Notes: generated by a model from the sequence alone, not told the origin. DNA of 64,000 nucleotides from a virus (IMGVR_UViG_3300046690_000339:1-64000); one strand, 5' to 3'. Shown: positions 14,672 to 24,036, counted from the first letter of the stretch. Numbers and translations: made by a program.

Positions 14672-16686
14672 GTTTGCCGCCTTTCCTTGTCAATGAATGT
14701 GATCCCGCGATGATGAAAAAAAATCCTTGTCACGCCGTGATGGTAGAGAAAAATCCTGGTGAAGCCATGCTGCGCGCCGCTAACCGGCTGCGTGCTAATA
14801 ACCTCGGGCGAATAGCCTGTTAGGGTCAGGGCAGCAGTGCCGGGCGTGATGGTGTTTTGCGGGATATCGGGCGCGTTGCCGATTAAATTCAGGGCGCCGG
14901 ACGACGGTGTCAGGATGATGCCTTGGACAACGGTTGGTGAATTCCCGTTAAACGCTAGAGTTCCGGCATCTGGGGCGAGAGATCGGGCCGCCAATATGTT
15001 CGCCGCGCTACCATTTAGCGTCAGCGCGCCAGCCAATGGCGTGATTCGGCTATCTGTGCGCGTGCTCGGCGCGATGCCGACCAGGGTGAGCGTTCCGGTA
15101 TCCGGCGTGATCGACTGCCCGCTCGTGACCGTCGGCGCGTTTCCCGTAAAACTTAGCGCGCCCGGATCCGGCGTGATGGTCTTGGCGATGTTTGGCGGGT
15201 TGCCGTTGAAGACCAGGGCACCAGTGCCAGGAATGATGACGCCCGCCGAACTGGGCTGATAGCCGGTTAAAGTTAAGACGCCCGCGGCAGGCGTAATAAA
15301 GTCATTCTCGCGCAGGGTTGGCGCAATCCCGGTCAGTGTCAGCGTGCCCGCAGCGGGCGTGATAATTGCGCCGTTTACGAGCAACGGCGCTGCACCAGCC
15401 AATGTGAGAGTCCCGACTTGTGGCGTGATTCGTATGTCTTGCCGAAGTTCCGGCGCAATGCCGTTTATGATCAAAGCCCCAGCCTGCGGTGTGACGACAA
15501 CTCCCTGAACCGCGCCGGGTATCACGCCTGACAGCGTCAATGCGCCTGCTGAAGGCGTTAAGCGGAAATCAATAATGGTTACCGGCGCAATGCCTTGGAG
15601 TGCTAGGTCGCCCGTCTGGAGCGTTATTAGAGCGGCTTCTAGTATGTCGGGAGCATACCCTTGCAGGGTGAGCATGCCCTCTTGAGGCGCAATCTGGGTT
15701 TCGCCGGGAAAGTTGGGTTGGTAGCCGGTTAGAGTCAGCGAGCCGGTACTCGGTGTTATGGATTCGCTGGCAGTTAATTCCGGCTCTATCTCGGCGAAAG
15801 TCAGTGCGCCGGTGCTCGGAATAATCGCCCGGTCATTCCGGCCTGCAATACCCGTTAGGGTCAAAGCCCCTGCGGCCGGCGTAATAGTGCTGCCCTGAAC
15901 TCCGTTTGGAGCAATACCGGATAGGGTCAACGCCCCGACTGTTGGCCTGATTAGCGTTGACTGTACCGCCGAAGGAGCGACCCCGGTCAGCGTCAGAGTA
16001 CCGACTGTCGGCGTGATGACGGTGCTTTGGACAACCGCGGGCGCGTTTCCGGAAAGGGTCAACGTGCCGACCGTAGGAGTAATCGCATCGGCGCGCGCAA
16101 GGCTAGGTGCGTTGCCGCTTATTGTCAGGGCGCCGACTGTCGGCGTGATCAGTCTGCTTTGAACCGGGCTCGGGGCGACGCCCGAAAGTGTGAGCGATCC
16201 GACGCTGGGAGTGAGACGGAAATCCGTGAGAAGGGTTGGAGCGTTACCGGTGAGCGTCAGCGTCGCAGCAGGAGGACCACGGATCAGGGTTTGAGTCGGC
16301 GCCGCTGCGATCGGGACGAATGTCATCGCCCCGACTGTTGGAGTGATCAGAATCGATTGCACCGCCGATGGTGCGACACCGGCAATCGTCAAAGTTCCAA
16401 CCGCCGGCGTAATGAATATATTTTGCCGCGTGCTAGGCGCGACACCGGCAAGAGTCAAAGCGCCGATTGTTGGCGTCAGTACCGTACTTTGAACCGGACT
16501 CGGCGCAACGCCGCTTGCGGTCAATGTACCGACCGCTGGCGTGATGAAAATATCCTGGCGGACGGTCGGCGCAACACCGCTTGCGGTCAGAGTGCCGACT
16601 GCTGGTGTAATTGTCGGCGACTCGCTGACAACCTCGGCAACTCGAACGAAGCTAAAATATTTGCTCGTTCTCTGGATAAAACTCAT
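14668..16686 (-). CDS. Giant repeat protein, about 28 x 22 residues
   Basis: 672 residues, nearly all made of one repeat: ITPxxGxLTLxGxAPxxxQ plus a variable end, about 28 copies of 21-22 residues with no insertions between them. Each unit is short strand-turn-strand, so a long beta-solenoid or fibre shaft is likely. The C-terminus is different: HGFTRIFLYHHGVTRIFFHH, three short His-rich decads. Two more copies of the main repeat are found near the end of the gene upstream. Probably a tail fibre or surface-binding protein; the copy number could vary by recombination. Confidence 0.65.
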   Translation of the reverse strand: MSFIQRTSKYFSFVRVAEVVSESPTITPAVGTLTASGVAPTVRQDIFITPAVGTLTASGVAPSPVQSTVLTPTIGALTLAGVAPSTRQNIFITPAVGTLTIAGVAPSAVQSILITPTVGAMTFVPIAAAPTQTLIRGPPAATLTLTGNAPTLLTDFRLTPSVGSLTLSGVAPSPVQSRLITPTVGALTISGNAPSLARADAITPTVGTLTLSGNAPAVVQSTVITPTVGTLTLTGVAPSAVQSTLIRPTVGALTLSGIAPNGVQGSTITPAAGALTLTGIAGRNDRAIIPSTGALTFAEIEPELTASESITPSTGSLTLTGYQPNFPGETQIAPQEGMLTLQGYAPDILEAALITLQTGDLALQGIAPVTIIDFRLTPSAGALTLSGVIPGAVQGVVVTPQAGALIINGIAPELRQDIRITPQVGTLTLAGAAPLLVNGAIITPAAGTLTLTGIAPTLRENDFITPAAGVLTLTGYQPSSAGVIIPGTGALVFNGNPPNIAKTITPDPGALSFTGNAPTVTSGQSITPDTGTLTLVGIAPSTRTDSRITPLAGALTLNGSAANILAARSLAPDAGTLAFNGNSPTVVQGIILTPSSGALNLIGNAPDIPQNTITPGTAALTLTGYSPEVISTQPVSGAQHGFTRIFLYHHGVTRIFFHHRGITFIDKERRQT

Positions 16687-17423
16687 CTGATCTTTTCCGA
16701 CATCGACATGCCGTCGCCGACTTTGATGAACATGTAATTATTGAAGGCAACTGGCTTCGGATCTTTTTGGAAACTCGCAAGAATCCCCGTCGCAACCAAG
16801 CTGCCGACGCCCGGCGTTAAAACTGTACTTATTTGCAATGCAGGGAGAAGAATCCCCGCAGCCGTTAAAGCGCCGACAAGCGGAGTTCTGGTCGCAGACT
16901 CGGCGACAATTATCGATGGGACTTGGGCATAGGTGCCGGTGAAATCAGTGCCATTATTAGTGACTCGCAGGCCAATGAGATCGCCGTGAGAAACGTCGGC
17001 ACCACGGATCTGAATGGAATATTCAACTTCAAAATTACCGCTCGCTGCTATGTCGAGTGATGCACCGCCCGCTGCGCCATCTGCTTCGTCAAAGCCGGTC
17101 AGCCCCTGGAAGGTTCCGGTCCCGCCGCTTAATTGCTGCGTTAGATCGGCGGCGTCGGCAAGATTGGGCGAAGCGGTTGCCCTGACTACGGTACTTGCGC
17201 CGGTGACGTTAGTAGATGCGCCACCGTTGAGAGTAAATTCAAGCTGAGCGACGAGATTATTGAGCGCCGTCGTCCCGGCGTTCTGCATGAGAAACCGGAC
17301 GCGAAAGTTGGTGTCGACCTGCTGCGTCCAGTTGACATTTTGCGCGGCTTTGAACGTCGCGGTCGTTTCATTGCCGTCATCGTTGCGACCGCGAAATCCG
17401 GCTTGCCCGATTGTGACTGCCAT
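16683..17423 (-). CDS. Virion protein with two C-terminal repeats
   Basis: 246 residues. Residues 1-170 form a beta-rich domain (NVNWTQQVDTNFRVRFLMQN, then SGNFEVEYSIQIRG) like fibre or appendage domains. Near the end come RTPLVGALTAAGILL and LTPGVGSLVATGIL, two copies of the 22-residue repeat that fills the next gene, showing a shared origin. It overlaps that gene by 4 bases, so the two are translated together. Confidence 0.6.
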   Translation of the reverse strand: MAVTIGQAGFRGRNDDGNETTATFKAAQNVNWTQQVDTNFRVRFLMQNAGTTALNNLVAQLEFTLNGGASTNVTGASTVVRATASPNLADAADLTQQLSGGTGTFQGLTGFDEADGAAGGASLDIAASGNFEVEYSIQIRGADVSHGDLIGLRVTNNGTDFTGTYAQVPSIIVAESATRTPLVGALTAAGILLPALQISTVLTPGVGSLVATGILASFQKDPKPVAFNNYMFIKVGDGMSMSEKIR

Positions 17424-17439
17424 AGACTCACGGCAAACT

Positions 17440-18003
17440 TTAGTTCAGCGCTTCGAGCGTATATTGCAGCCCGAGAATAATATTGCTCGCGCTATTGCCT
17501 CCCATTTGTGCGGTTAAAGCCAGCGCGGTGTCCGCCGTCAAATCCAGCGTCGCTATTGCTGGCGTAACCTGGCCACCGTTCGTCATCGGTGCTATCGCTG
17601 GTGCGCCAGTCGCAGAACCGATCGTCGGAGCATTCGCACCGAACATGCGCGCGACGCCGTTGCCGATGACTGTGCCGGTGGCACCATTGCTGCGAACCGT
17701 CACATAGATTTCGACATCCCAAAGTGCAGCAGTCAATGAAATGACCTGCGTGATCGTTCCCGATTTACAAATGACCGTACCAGCCACGCCGCCCCAACGA
17801 AGCTCAAAGATATTCGTGACCGTACCAGAGCCTAGCGTCGAATGACTTCCGATGGCTTTCAGTCTCAACGTTCGACCATCGGCCAAATAGTTCGCCGGGA
17901 TCGTGATGTTCGGAAAAATAATCGTTTCGCTCGTGCTGGTATTGATCGACGCGCCGCTTGCCGTAGCCCAAGCGAGAAGTTCGTTCCAGTATTGTCTCGA
18001 CAT
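17440..18003 (-). CDS. Virion protein, beta-rich
   Basis: 187 residues. IIFPNITIPANYLADGRTLR and IFELRWGGVAGTVICKSGTI are typical of jelly-roll-like phage appendage proteins; the C-terminus has ALTAQMGGNSASNIILGLQY. It lies in the fibre gene cluster and has no enzyme motif. Confidence 0.55.
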   Translation of the reverse strand: MSRQYWNELLAWATASGASINTSTSETIIFPNITIPANYLADGRTLRLKAIGSHSTLGSGTVTNIFELRWGGVAGTVICKSGTITQVISLTAALWDVEIYVTVRSNGATGTVIGNGVARMFGANAPTIGSATGAPAIAPMTNGGQVTPAIATLDLTADTALALTAQMGGNSASNIILGLQYTLEALN

Positions 18004-18012
18004 TTTTTCTCC

Positions 18013-18675
18013 TTATCTTGCTAGACCGGGAGCGAAGATACGCGGCCGGATTATGCGTTGAATATTTTTGCCTGAAGGCAATGGTGGATCAGCAGCCGCG
18101 CTTCCCCCAACAAAGTTATCGCCAATCTGACTGATGTTAGTCATCACGCCAGGTCGCCCAGTAGTGAGCGGTGAAACGGAATCGACATAGGACTGCCCGG
18201 TGAGCACGCTGTTCTTGAAGCCGGTCAGCGTCGGCGGGTTGCCGATGCACTCCAACTCGACTGTGTCGTTTGGCGCCCAAACGATGGCTCCCGTCACTTG
18301 CACGCTCTCCACACCGTTTTTGCAGTGCCCTAATTGAGTAGTCCTTGACGCCGACCCGGATGTGCCCGCAGTTTCCATCACGCGATAAAAATAATAATCC
18401 CTGTTACCGTCGACATCGCCTGAGGCACGGCAAATGACTCCCAGCATCACATCGAGACTGCCGGTGGCATTGATGGTAATTATCTGAGCCACAGCGTATT
18501 GATCAGGAAAGGCATCGAAGTCGGTCCCTGACCAGCGAGCAGGATTACCACTGGTGATAGAGTGGACGGACGTAAAATGGCTACCCGTTACCGAAAAAGT
18601 CGCGCTACCTGGTACCAATCCTGTCCAGTTCCCAGCCGAATCGAAACCGTCTGTTATTATTGTGATGCGCGACAA
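18013..18675 (-). CDS. Concanavalin-like fold fibre protein, tentative
   Basis: 220 residues with ITDGFDSAGN at the start, then YAVAQIITINATGSLDVMLG, YYFYRVMET and VWAPNDTVELEC. This order (F-D..., QYA...., Y.fy......) is that of concanavalin-A-like glycan-binding domains in tail fibres. No catalytic residues are evident. It probably binds host surface sugars. Confidence 0.55.
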   Translation of the reverse strand: MSRITIITDGFDSAGNWTGLVPGSATFSVTGSHFTSVHSITSGNPARWSGTDFDAFPDQYAVAQIITINATGSLDVMLGVICRASGDVDGNRDYYFYRVMETAGTSGSASRTTQLGHCKNGVESVQVTGAIVWAPNDTVELECIGNPPTLTGFKNSVLTGQSYVDSVSPLTTGRPGVMTNISQIGDNFVGGSAAADPPLPSGKNIQRIIRPRIFAPGLAR

Positions 18676-19749
18676 TTAAAACCACTTCCTTTCGTCGCTC
18701 GAACTTAGTTCTCCAGTTTTAAATCTATCAAACGCAAAAATTGAAGAGCCCGAACCGCCTACAGGTAGAGCAGGCGCGGCCGATTCATCGGCGCCAAGAT
18801 CCCAAGAGTTATCGACGGGTCTAGTTGTGCCGTCGATATCATCTGAAAAGGCGATATTAGCGTCTGCACTCAAATCAACACCGTTATTCCGAACGCCTGA
18901 GTCGTCTGTGCTGTGAATATGAAGATCGCCGTTAGTTTCATCAACATAGAGCGGATGACGGTTGACAAAGACGTTGGAACCCGGTGCCGATGCGTCGTCA
19001 GAAAGATTATTACTGCTTCCGGTCGTGGTAGCGCCTGGAAGGAGGTATGCTGCTGAATTGACGTCAGGATTCGCCCCTCTGTCACCTATGTTGTTTTTGA
19101 AAACCATCGTCGGTGTCGCGCTCAGCTCGACGGTATAGCAGGCAGCGAACGGGCCAAAAATTCGGCCCACCACGGTATTGTTGTACAGATAATGCGTGCC
19201 GCTACTGCCGGCGAACATCGTGTTCCAGTCGTCCGTCAAGGTTCCGTCAGAGCCTGACATGCAGTTCCAAATCTTAACTCCGCTGGTGCTGTTGAAGGTT
19301 CGACAAAATGCCCGGTCGTTGGTAAACGTGCTTAAATAAATTTTACTGAGTCTGATATCAGATGATCCACCGCAGTCGATATGAAAGCCGCGATCGCCAT
19401 AGAACGGACCGGCTTCCGAAACCAACGCGATACCCTCCATGCGCACATTGTCTTCGCGAATATCACCGCCATGTCCAAAGCCACTAATGACTAGCTGATA
19501 CCCTGTACCGCGAGTTGCTGTGTGCTGTTGCCCAACCGCCACATAAGCGCGAATGTAGCGAGTCGCGTCGGTCGTCCAACCATCCCAAAGAACTCCATCA
19601 CCGACTGGCACATCCCGAAACGCATAACATTCCGCCTGTTTGATCTTGTCGGCAGTAACGAGATTCACCTGTTCCGCCGCTTCATAAGCCGTAAGCGAAG
19701 AGTAATCGCCACCGGCCGACTTCACTGTTTTCGTTTCAGTCGTTGGCAT
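18676..19749 (-). CDS. Right-handed beta-helix tailspike-like protein
   Basis: 357 residues. KSAGGDYSSLTAYEAAEQ is the standard entry of parallel beta-helix proteins; later rungs include MEGIALVSEAG, KIWNCMSGSD, YLYNNTVVGR and MVFKNNIGDR. A C-terminal segment (LHIHSTDDSGVRNNGVDLS, then WDLGADE) matches the end caps of such proteins. Phage members bind or cut polysaccharide; no active site can be assigned here. Confidence 0.65.
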   Translation of the reverse strand: MPTTETKTVKSAGGDYSSLTAYEAAEQVNLVTADKIKQAECYAFRDVPVGDGVLWDGWTTDATRYIRAYVAVGQQHTATRGTGYQLVISGFGHGGDIREDNVRMEGIALVSEAGPFYGDRGFHIDCGGSSDIRLSKIYLSTFTNDRAFCRTFNSTSGVKIWNCMSGSDGTLTDDWNTMFAGSSGTHYLYNNTVVGRIFGPFAACYTVELSATPTMVFKNNIGDRGANPDVNSAAYLLPGATTTGSSNNLSDDASAPGSNVFVNRHPLYVDETNGDLHIHSTDDSGVRNNGVDLSADANIAFSDDIDGTTRPVDNSWDLGADESAAPALPVGGSGSSIFAFDRFKTGELSSSDERKWF

Positions 19750-19750
19750 A

Positions 19751-20179
19751 TTACGCCGCCAAAATCAGACTGCGTCGGCCACCCATTTGTTTTTTATCGA
19801 GCATGGCGTTGATGAATTCAGACCAAACAAGATTGACGATCTCGCCGCGATAGAGCGCCAGCCGTTTCTGCGGCGAGACTAGTTCCGCGCTGAATTGCCA
19901 GCGTCGTCGCGTTAGCGTGTTCGATTTGAGCTTGTGCGCGTTGTCTCCGCGCAGCCAGATATAATCCTGCGCGTACTCTGCATAGCAGAATTGGCGCATT
20001 TGTAATCGCTCGATGCCCGGCACGCGCACGCGCCAGAATGTAGGGATAGTTTCGAGCCTGCCCCACGTCCAGCCGTCGCGCATGACCACGACTGGATCGC
20101 CGCGCTTATAACAGCCACGGCGATCCTTTATCGGGTCGGGGTGTGACGCTGAAATCGCTTTGATGAGAAGTTCGGCCAA
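19751..20179 (-). CDS. Tail-associated conserved protein
   Basis: 142 residues. KRGDPVVVMRDGWTWGRLET followed by FWRVRVPGI is a pattern found in a small family of tail-operon proteins; the second half is basic and carries YRGEIVNLVWSEFINAM, possibly added. Function unknown. Confidence 0.55.
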   Translation of the reverse strand: MAELLIKAISASHPDPIKDRRGCYKRGDPVVVMRDGWTWGRLETIPTFWRVRVPGIERLQMRQFCYAEYAQDYIWLRGDNAHKLKSNTLTRRRWQFSAELVSPQKRLALYRGEIVNLVWSEFINAMLDKKQMGGRRSLILAA

Positions 20180-20180
20180 T

Positions 20181-21038
20181 TTAATTTTTAAAACAGGAGC
20201 ACGTCGGGCAATGCTGTTGCTCGTGAACTCGCGCTCCCGGTGGTTGTTGCTTTACCCATAACTCTAAATTCTCTGGTCTATTATCACTTCGGATTCCGTT
20301 CCTGTGATGTACTTGCTCCTGCGGCAGCAAATAGCGTCCAAGTTGTTTTTCCATGATTAGGCGATGCTCGAAGACGTAATTTTTGCCAATTGTATTTTTC
20401 CTCGATGGATGGTCCGGGCACCACGTTAAAATATATCCACGGCGATCAGGCCTACTGCCGCCCTTCCAACTTTTGCTTTTAGAGCCTTTGTATCGTCCAG
20501 GATTTAATGCGTTTACAGCCTTCAATCCACAACTCCTAGAGCAATGCAATTGCTTGCGCGAATGGAATACATTGGCAAGAAATCTTTTGCTACAGATAGC
20601 GCATTTCTTAATTGATGCGCGTGAACGTTTATGAGGTTTTGTCCCTCCAGCCAAATACCACCATTGCCCTTTGTCGTCTTGCGAGTATCGCGGGTTATCC
20701 GAATTGATGAGCTTTTCAAATTTTCCTTGTTTAGTCGTGCTTGGCTTGCTTGCGTGCATCTCAGTAGCCGCGCAAACATGAGAACAAAATTTAGTCGTCG
20801 GTTTATGCGGAAAAAATTCTCTACCGCAGCCAACGCAATTAACTGTCTCATGTTCACCGTAAACGCTCTTTCGCTTACATTGCTCAGAGCAGAATTGGAT
20901 TTTCCGCCAGTTAATAAACTTCGCGTTACAAAATTCGCAGCGAAATACTTTACCGCGAATTCGACGACCATCGCTGAATGTATGCCACCAGTCACCGTCT
21001 TCATCTTGTGCAAACTCAACTGTTTTCGATCCGCGCAT
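20181..21038 (-). CDS. HNH endonuclease with three zinc ribbons
   Basis: 285 residues from ATG with GGAGG 7 bases upstream. Three Cys4 ribbons come first: CEFCNAKF...FCSEQC, CVGCGREF...FCSHVC and CAICSKRF...HCSRSC. The HNH domain is C-terminal: YVFEHRLIMEKQLGRYL, VHHRNGIRSDNRPENLEL. The zinc ribbons probably set DNA target choice. The gene lies alone between fibre genes with a 68-base gap upstream, as free-standing homing genes do, and its AT content is higher than its neighbours. Confidence 0.85.
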   Translation of the reverse strand: MRGSKTVEFAQDEDGDWWHTFSDGRRIRGKVFRCEFCNAKFINWRKIQFCSEQCKRKSVYGEHETVNCVGCGREFFPHKPTTKFCSHVCAATEMHASKPSTTKQGKFEKLINSDNPRYSQDDKGQWWYLAGGTKPHKRSRASIKKCAICSKRFLANVFHSRKQLHCSRSCGLKAVNALNPGRYKGSKSKSWKGGSRPDRRGYILTWCPDHPSRKNTIGKNYVFEHRLIMEKQLGRYLLPQEQVHHRNGIRSDNRPENLELWVKQQPPGARVHEQQHCPTCSCFKN

Positions 21039-21106
21039 GGGAGCACCTCCGGCTAAAAGATGCTCCCACGAATATCTCTTTACTAATGCTAAGTCAAACA
21101 GTTTAC

Positions 21107-21601
21107 CTATGCAAGTGTAAACACGCCCGTTGCAGCCGGTAATATCGTCAGAGTGTTCGGGCTCGTGATGGTAAACGCCGCGGTCGATAGCGTGCAGAAA
21201 CAAAGCACCTTGCCCGCGCCCGCGCCCGACGATGTCCGAATCAGTGCATACTTGATGTTAGTCAAGCTCGCGCCGCTCGCCGTGAAGACAAGCCCGACTG
21301 TGGAGTAAGTAAATTTTAGTTGCTTAGTAGAAGCGCCGGTTGTCCACGTGCCAGTAGCGGGTAGCAGGTTGCGGCCGCCTGCAACGTATCCGCCTGTTGC
21401 GCTGATATCGCCGGGAACGGAGGCGAACGTGGAGATCCCGCCGATCGAGACTTTGAGGATGGCAGCCGATGCCGATGCGCGATGCAGCGACATTTTAAAG
21501 ACGCCAACGCCGAGCGTGATGCCGCCCGAGGTCATCGCGGCGCCGCCGGTGCCGATTATTTTCTTTGCCTTGGTATAAATTTTCCATGTTCCAGCAGCCA
21601 T
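21107..21601 (-). CDS. Conserved virion protein
   Basis: 164 residues: GTWKIYTKAKKIIGTG, GVFKMSLHRASASAAILK, GYVAGGRNLLPATGTW, LKFTYSTVGLVFTASG and GAGKVLCFCTLS. This order is a recognisable conserved phage structural family with an all-beta fold. It is likely part of the tail or a head fibre. GGAG lies about 9 bases before the ATG. Confidence 0.7.
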   Translation of the reverse strand: MAAGTWKIYTKAKKIIGTGGAAMTSGGITLGVGVFKMSLHRASASAAILKVSIGGISTFASVPGDISATGGYVAGGRNLLPATGTWTTGASTKQLKFTYSTVGLVFTASGASLTNIKYALIRTSSGAGAGKVLCFCTLSTAAFTITSPNTLTILPAATGVFTLA

Positions 21602-21675
21602 TGTGAAACTCCTTTTCCGATTTGCACCGGGTTAAGGAGCTTCATGGCGATGCCGAACTGCTCGTTAATATTCAT
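21556..21675 (-). CDS. Possible 39-residue coupled peptide
   Basis: ATG at 21675 overlaps the stop of the gene upstream (ATGA) and reads NINEQFGIAMKLLNPVQIGK, running 46 bases into the next gene in another frame. The amphipathic start and the coupling argue for translation; the overlap argues for caution. Confidence 0.3.
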   Translation of the reverse strand: MNINEQFGIAMKLLNPVQIGKGVSQWLLEHGKFIPRQRK

Positions 21676-21869
21676 CTGCGTCTGATTATCTGATGGATTA
21701 CGGACTCATCTTGTTTTTCGAACTCGTCGGATGGCTTAGTTCTAGTCACCCCGCCTATCTCCATCTTCGTCACGCCGTTCTGATAGCATTCCAACTCGAT
21801 AACCACCTTGCCCGTCGGCGGCGCTACGAACTTGCGGATGGTTTCGTGAACCCAATTGGGTAAGTTCAT
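21672..21869 (-). CDS. Hypothetical small protein
   Basis: 65 residues: WVHETIRKFVAPPTGKVVIE, then CYQNGVTKMEIGG. Two strands with a helix on each side are likely. Its start overlaps the stop of the methyltransferase-DUF115 gene. No family recognised. Confidence 0.5.
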   Translation of the reverse strand: MNLPNWVHETIRKFVAPPTGKVVIELECYQNGVTKMEIGGVTRTKPSDEFEKQDESVIHQIIRRR

Positions 21870-23389
21870 TAGTCCAGCTTGATCTCTTGTATCTCAGCCT
21901 GCGCCGCCCCGACCTGCAAAATATGGCTCAACAATCCATCGCCCTTCACATCAAGCTCGATCTCATCGCCAAGATACTTGATCAGGTCTAAAAATTCATG
22001 CGCCTGCGATATCATCCAAGTATGACAATGAAACAACCGCCCACCCGGATCGACTATCACTGGCAACACTAACTCTGCGTCGTTTTCTTTCTGCTCATAG
22101 GCGTGGTGAACATATTGCAAATCATAAGCCGGCTGGCCGGCCAGCTTGCCATTTCTGTACTGTCGAACTTCGGCTTTATATTCCGGCGACTCGTATTCTT
22201 GCAGGCACGAATCGCACCCGTATAGAATAAACTTCCTATAGCCAAGCATGCGCATTAAAGGAATCGCCCTGAGCAATACCGTCGAGCCACCGGGAATCGA
22301 CCACCAACGGAGCGGGTAGGCTTCCTGCAATATGTCCTGAATCATTTCCGCCGTGGTGTGCCAGATGAAGGTCCGCTCCTTCGGCAGATGCTCAAACACC
22401 GAAGGGTCGCACTGCGAGGAAATGAGATATTTGCAGCCATCCACAATAGGGTCGACAAACCGCGCATTAAACGCCCGCGCATCAACGACGATCTGCGCCG
22501 AAGGGGTGATGCCGTGACGCACTGCCCAGTTATATGCTCCGTTGAGCGTGAGCAATTTCACCCCGTCGGCGCGATTCTTTTTGATTTCGTCTTCAAACGC
22601 CGCCATGGATGGGCCGCCGCCCAAAATCATGCACTCAAAATCATTGCCCTCGTGAGGCTGGCATGGCGTCCAGCCCTGCGCGCAATTGTGCCGGACATTG
22701 GCGCGTATCTGTTCCTGCTCGGTATTCAAGACGCCATGCTCGACGATCGCTTTGCCGTCTTGCCATGCGGTGACATAGAACTGGGCCGACCCATTGTCCT
22801 GTTGTGACCAATGGATAACACAGTCGCGCGCCTCAAACTGTTCCTTCCACCAGTCGAAGGGATGTACCGACAGGTGCAGGGTTTCACCGATCATGCCGCC
22901 GCAGGAATCATCAAACATAGCGATTGAAAACCAGACGTGCTGCGCGGCTTTTAGAATATTGTCAAGCACGACGCCGACCTTGTCGGGCGGGATATGTTCC
23001 ATGACATCCGTGCAGAAACCAAACTCGGCTGTTACCGGAATAGTTTTTTCTAAGTCCGCTTTGATGAAATACAATTTCGGGTCTGGACCATCGACTATTT
23101 CTTTAACGGCTGGATCAAGGCAATTCCGCACAAAGTCGATCATCGTCACTTGCAAACCAGCCTGCGCGAGCTTGGCGCCGCCGCGGCCCGTACCGCAACC
23201 GAAGTCGATCACCTTCGCCCCTTGGGCCGGCTTGGCGGTCAACATGAAGATGGTGGCAAAAAACTCGCCCGGCGCCATTGCGCGATATTCCGCCCGCTCC
23301 CACATGCGGCCATACTTCTGCGCCTCGGGATTGCCCGGCGTGACCTTCACTTCTGGCGCGTAGCCTTGCCACAGTTCGTTGGTCGTCAT
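21869..23389 (-). CDS. SAM methyltransferase fused to a DUF115/MptE-like domain
   Basis: 506 residues from ATG with GAGGA 5 bases upstream. Residues 1-190 are a class I methyltransferase: VIDFGCGTGRGGAKL (SAM site), MIDF, and FGFCTDVMEHIP. The C-terminal half begins at about 240 with MILGGGPSMAAFEDEI and continues LLTLNGAYNWAVRHGITPSA, AQIVVDAR and FILYGCDSC, the pattern of DUF115 (6-hydroxymethylpterin pyrophosphokinase/Maf-like) proteins. DUF115 domains elsewhere are linked to sugar modification of surface structures. The fusion in a phage late operon suggests decoration of a virion or host glycan; the substrate is unknown. Confidence 0.75.
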   Translation of the reverse strand: MTTNELWQGYAPEVKVTPGNPEAQKYGRMWERAEYRAMAPGEFFATIFMLTAKPAQGAKVIDFGCGTGRGGAKLAQAGLQVTMIDFVRNCLDPAVKEIVDGPDPKLYFIKADLEKTIPVTAEFGFCTDVMEHIPPDKVGVVLDNILKAAQHVWFSIAMFDDSCGGMIGETLHLSVHPFDWWKEQFEARDCVIHWSQQDNGSAQFYVTAWQDGKAIVEHGVLNTEQEQIRANVRHNCAQGWTPCQPHEGNDFECMILGGGPSMAAFEDEIKKNRADGVKLLTLNGAYNWAVRHGITPSAQIVVDARAFNARFVDPIVDGCKYLISSQCDPSVFEHLPKERTFIWHTTAEMIQDILQEAYPLRWWSIPGGSTVLLRAIPLMRMLGYRKFILYGCDSCLQEYESPEYKAEVRQYRNGKLAGQPAYDLQYVHHAYEQKENDAELVLPVIVDPGGRLFHCHTWMISQAHEFLDLIKYLGDEIELDVKGDGLLSHILQVGAAQAEIQEIKLD

Positions 23390-23399
23390 GTTTCCTCTG

Positions 23400-24029
23400 T
23401 CAATTCGGATCAGGCAAAGAATTCGGATTGACCGGCTGTAACTTTTCCATGTCGCTGAATCGCGGCATGAGGCCAACCATTGAACGTGAAACGGCTTTGA
23501 CGGCAGCGTTAGTTTTTGAAAGCAATACCGCGCCCTGCGGCGTAACACGATCGGTCGGTATGTGATAAATCCGCTTCGACGTAATGGCGATCAGGTACTC
23601 GCCCTCGGCGTCCAATATTAAAGCCCCGCCTTCGGCGAAGGCATTTGCGCGAGCGTCCGGTTTAATTATCCCTAAAACTTGTAAAAGAAAATTCACGCCG
23701 GCTGCCAATCCAGTAATGATACCGGAGCCTGCGCCCGCAGCACCCGCAGCAACAGCACCCGTACTCAAAGCCGCAACAGTAATCGCGCCGCTCGTGGCTA
23801 GGACTTCCGTGTTCATGGATCTCACGCCCCACTTATCCAGCACGGTGTGTGCATAGCGCATGATTCCCAAATCCGAAAGGCTGGTCTTTGCCAGCGGATC
23901 GACGGCTCCGCCTTTGGGCTCAAGCTGGTCCATGATCGAGGGCGTCTGCATCGAAGCGCAGCCGGCCATGCTCAAGAGAATCGCCAGCGCCAAGGCGACC
24001 GCATAGGCGATGAAGCTTGCCTGTTTCAT
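23400..24029 (-). CDS. Lipoprotein
   Basis: 209 residues. The N-terminus is a lipoprotein signal (AYAVALALAILLSMAGC, lipobox SMAGC, Cys about 24). A glycine-alanine rich segment (GAVAAGAAGAGSGIITGLAA) could insert in a membrane; YLIAITSKRIYHIPTDRV follows. It would be anchored in the periplasm. Phage lipoproteins often exclude related phages or help lysis; which applies here cannot be told. Confidence 0.65.
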   Translation of the reverse strand: MKQASFIAYAVALALAILLSMAGCASMQTPSIMDQLEPKGGAVDPLAKTSLSDLGIMRYAHTVLDKWGVRSMNTEVLATSGAITVAALSTGAVAAGAAGAGSGIITGLAAGVNFLLQVLGIIKPDARANAFAEGGALILDAEGEYLIAITSKRIYHIPTDRVTPQGAVLLSKTNAAVKAVSRSMVGLMPRFSDMEKLQPVNPNSLPDPN

Positions 24030-24036
24030 TTAGCCC

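Noticed and set aside
14668-16686. Regular short repeats first suspected to be a CRISPR or tandem non-coding array
   Set aside because: The repeats keep one reading frame over 672 codons and vary mostly at third bases; no constant repeat with unique spacers.
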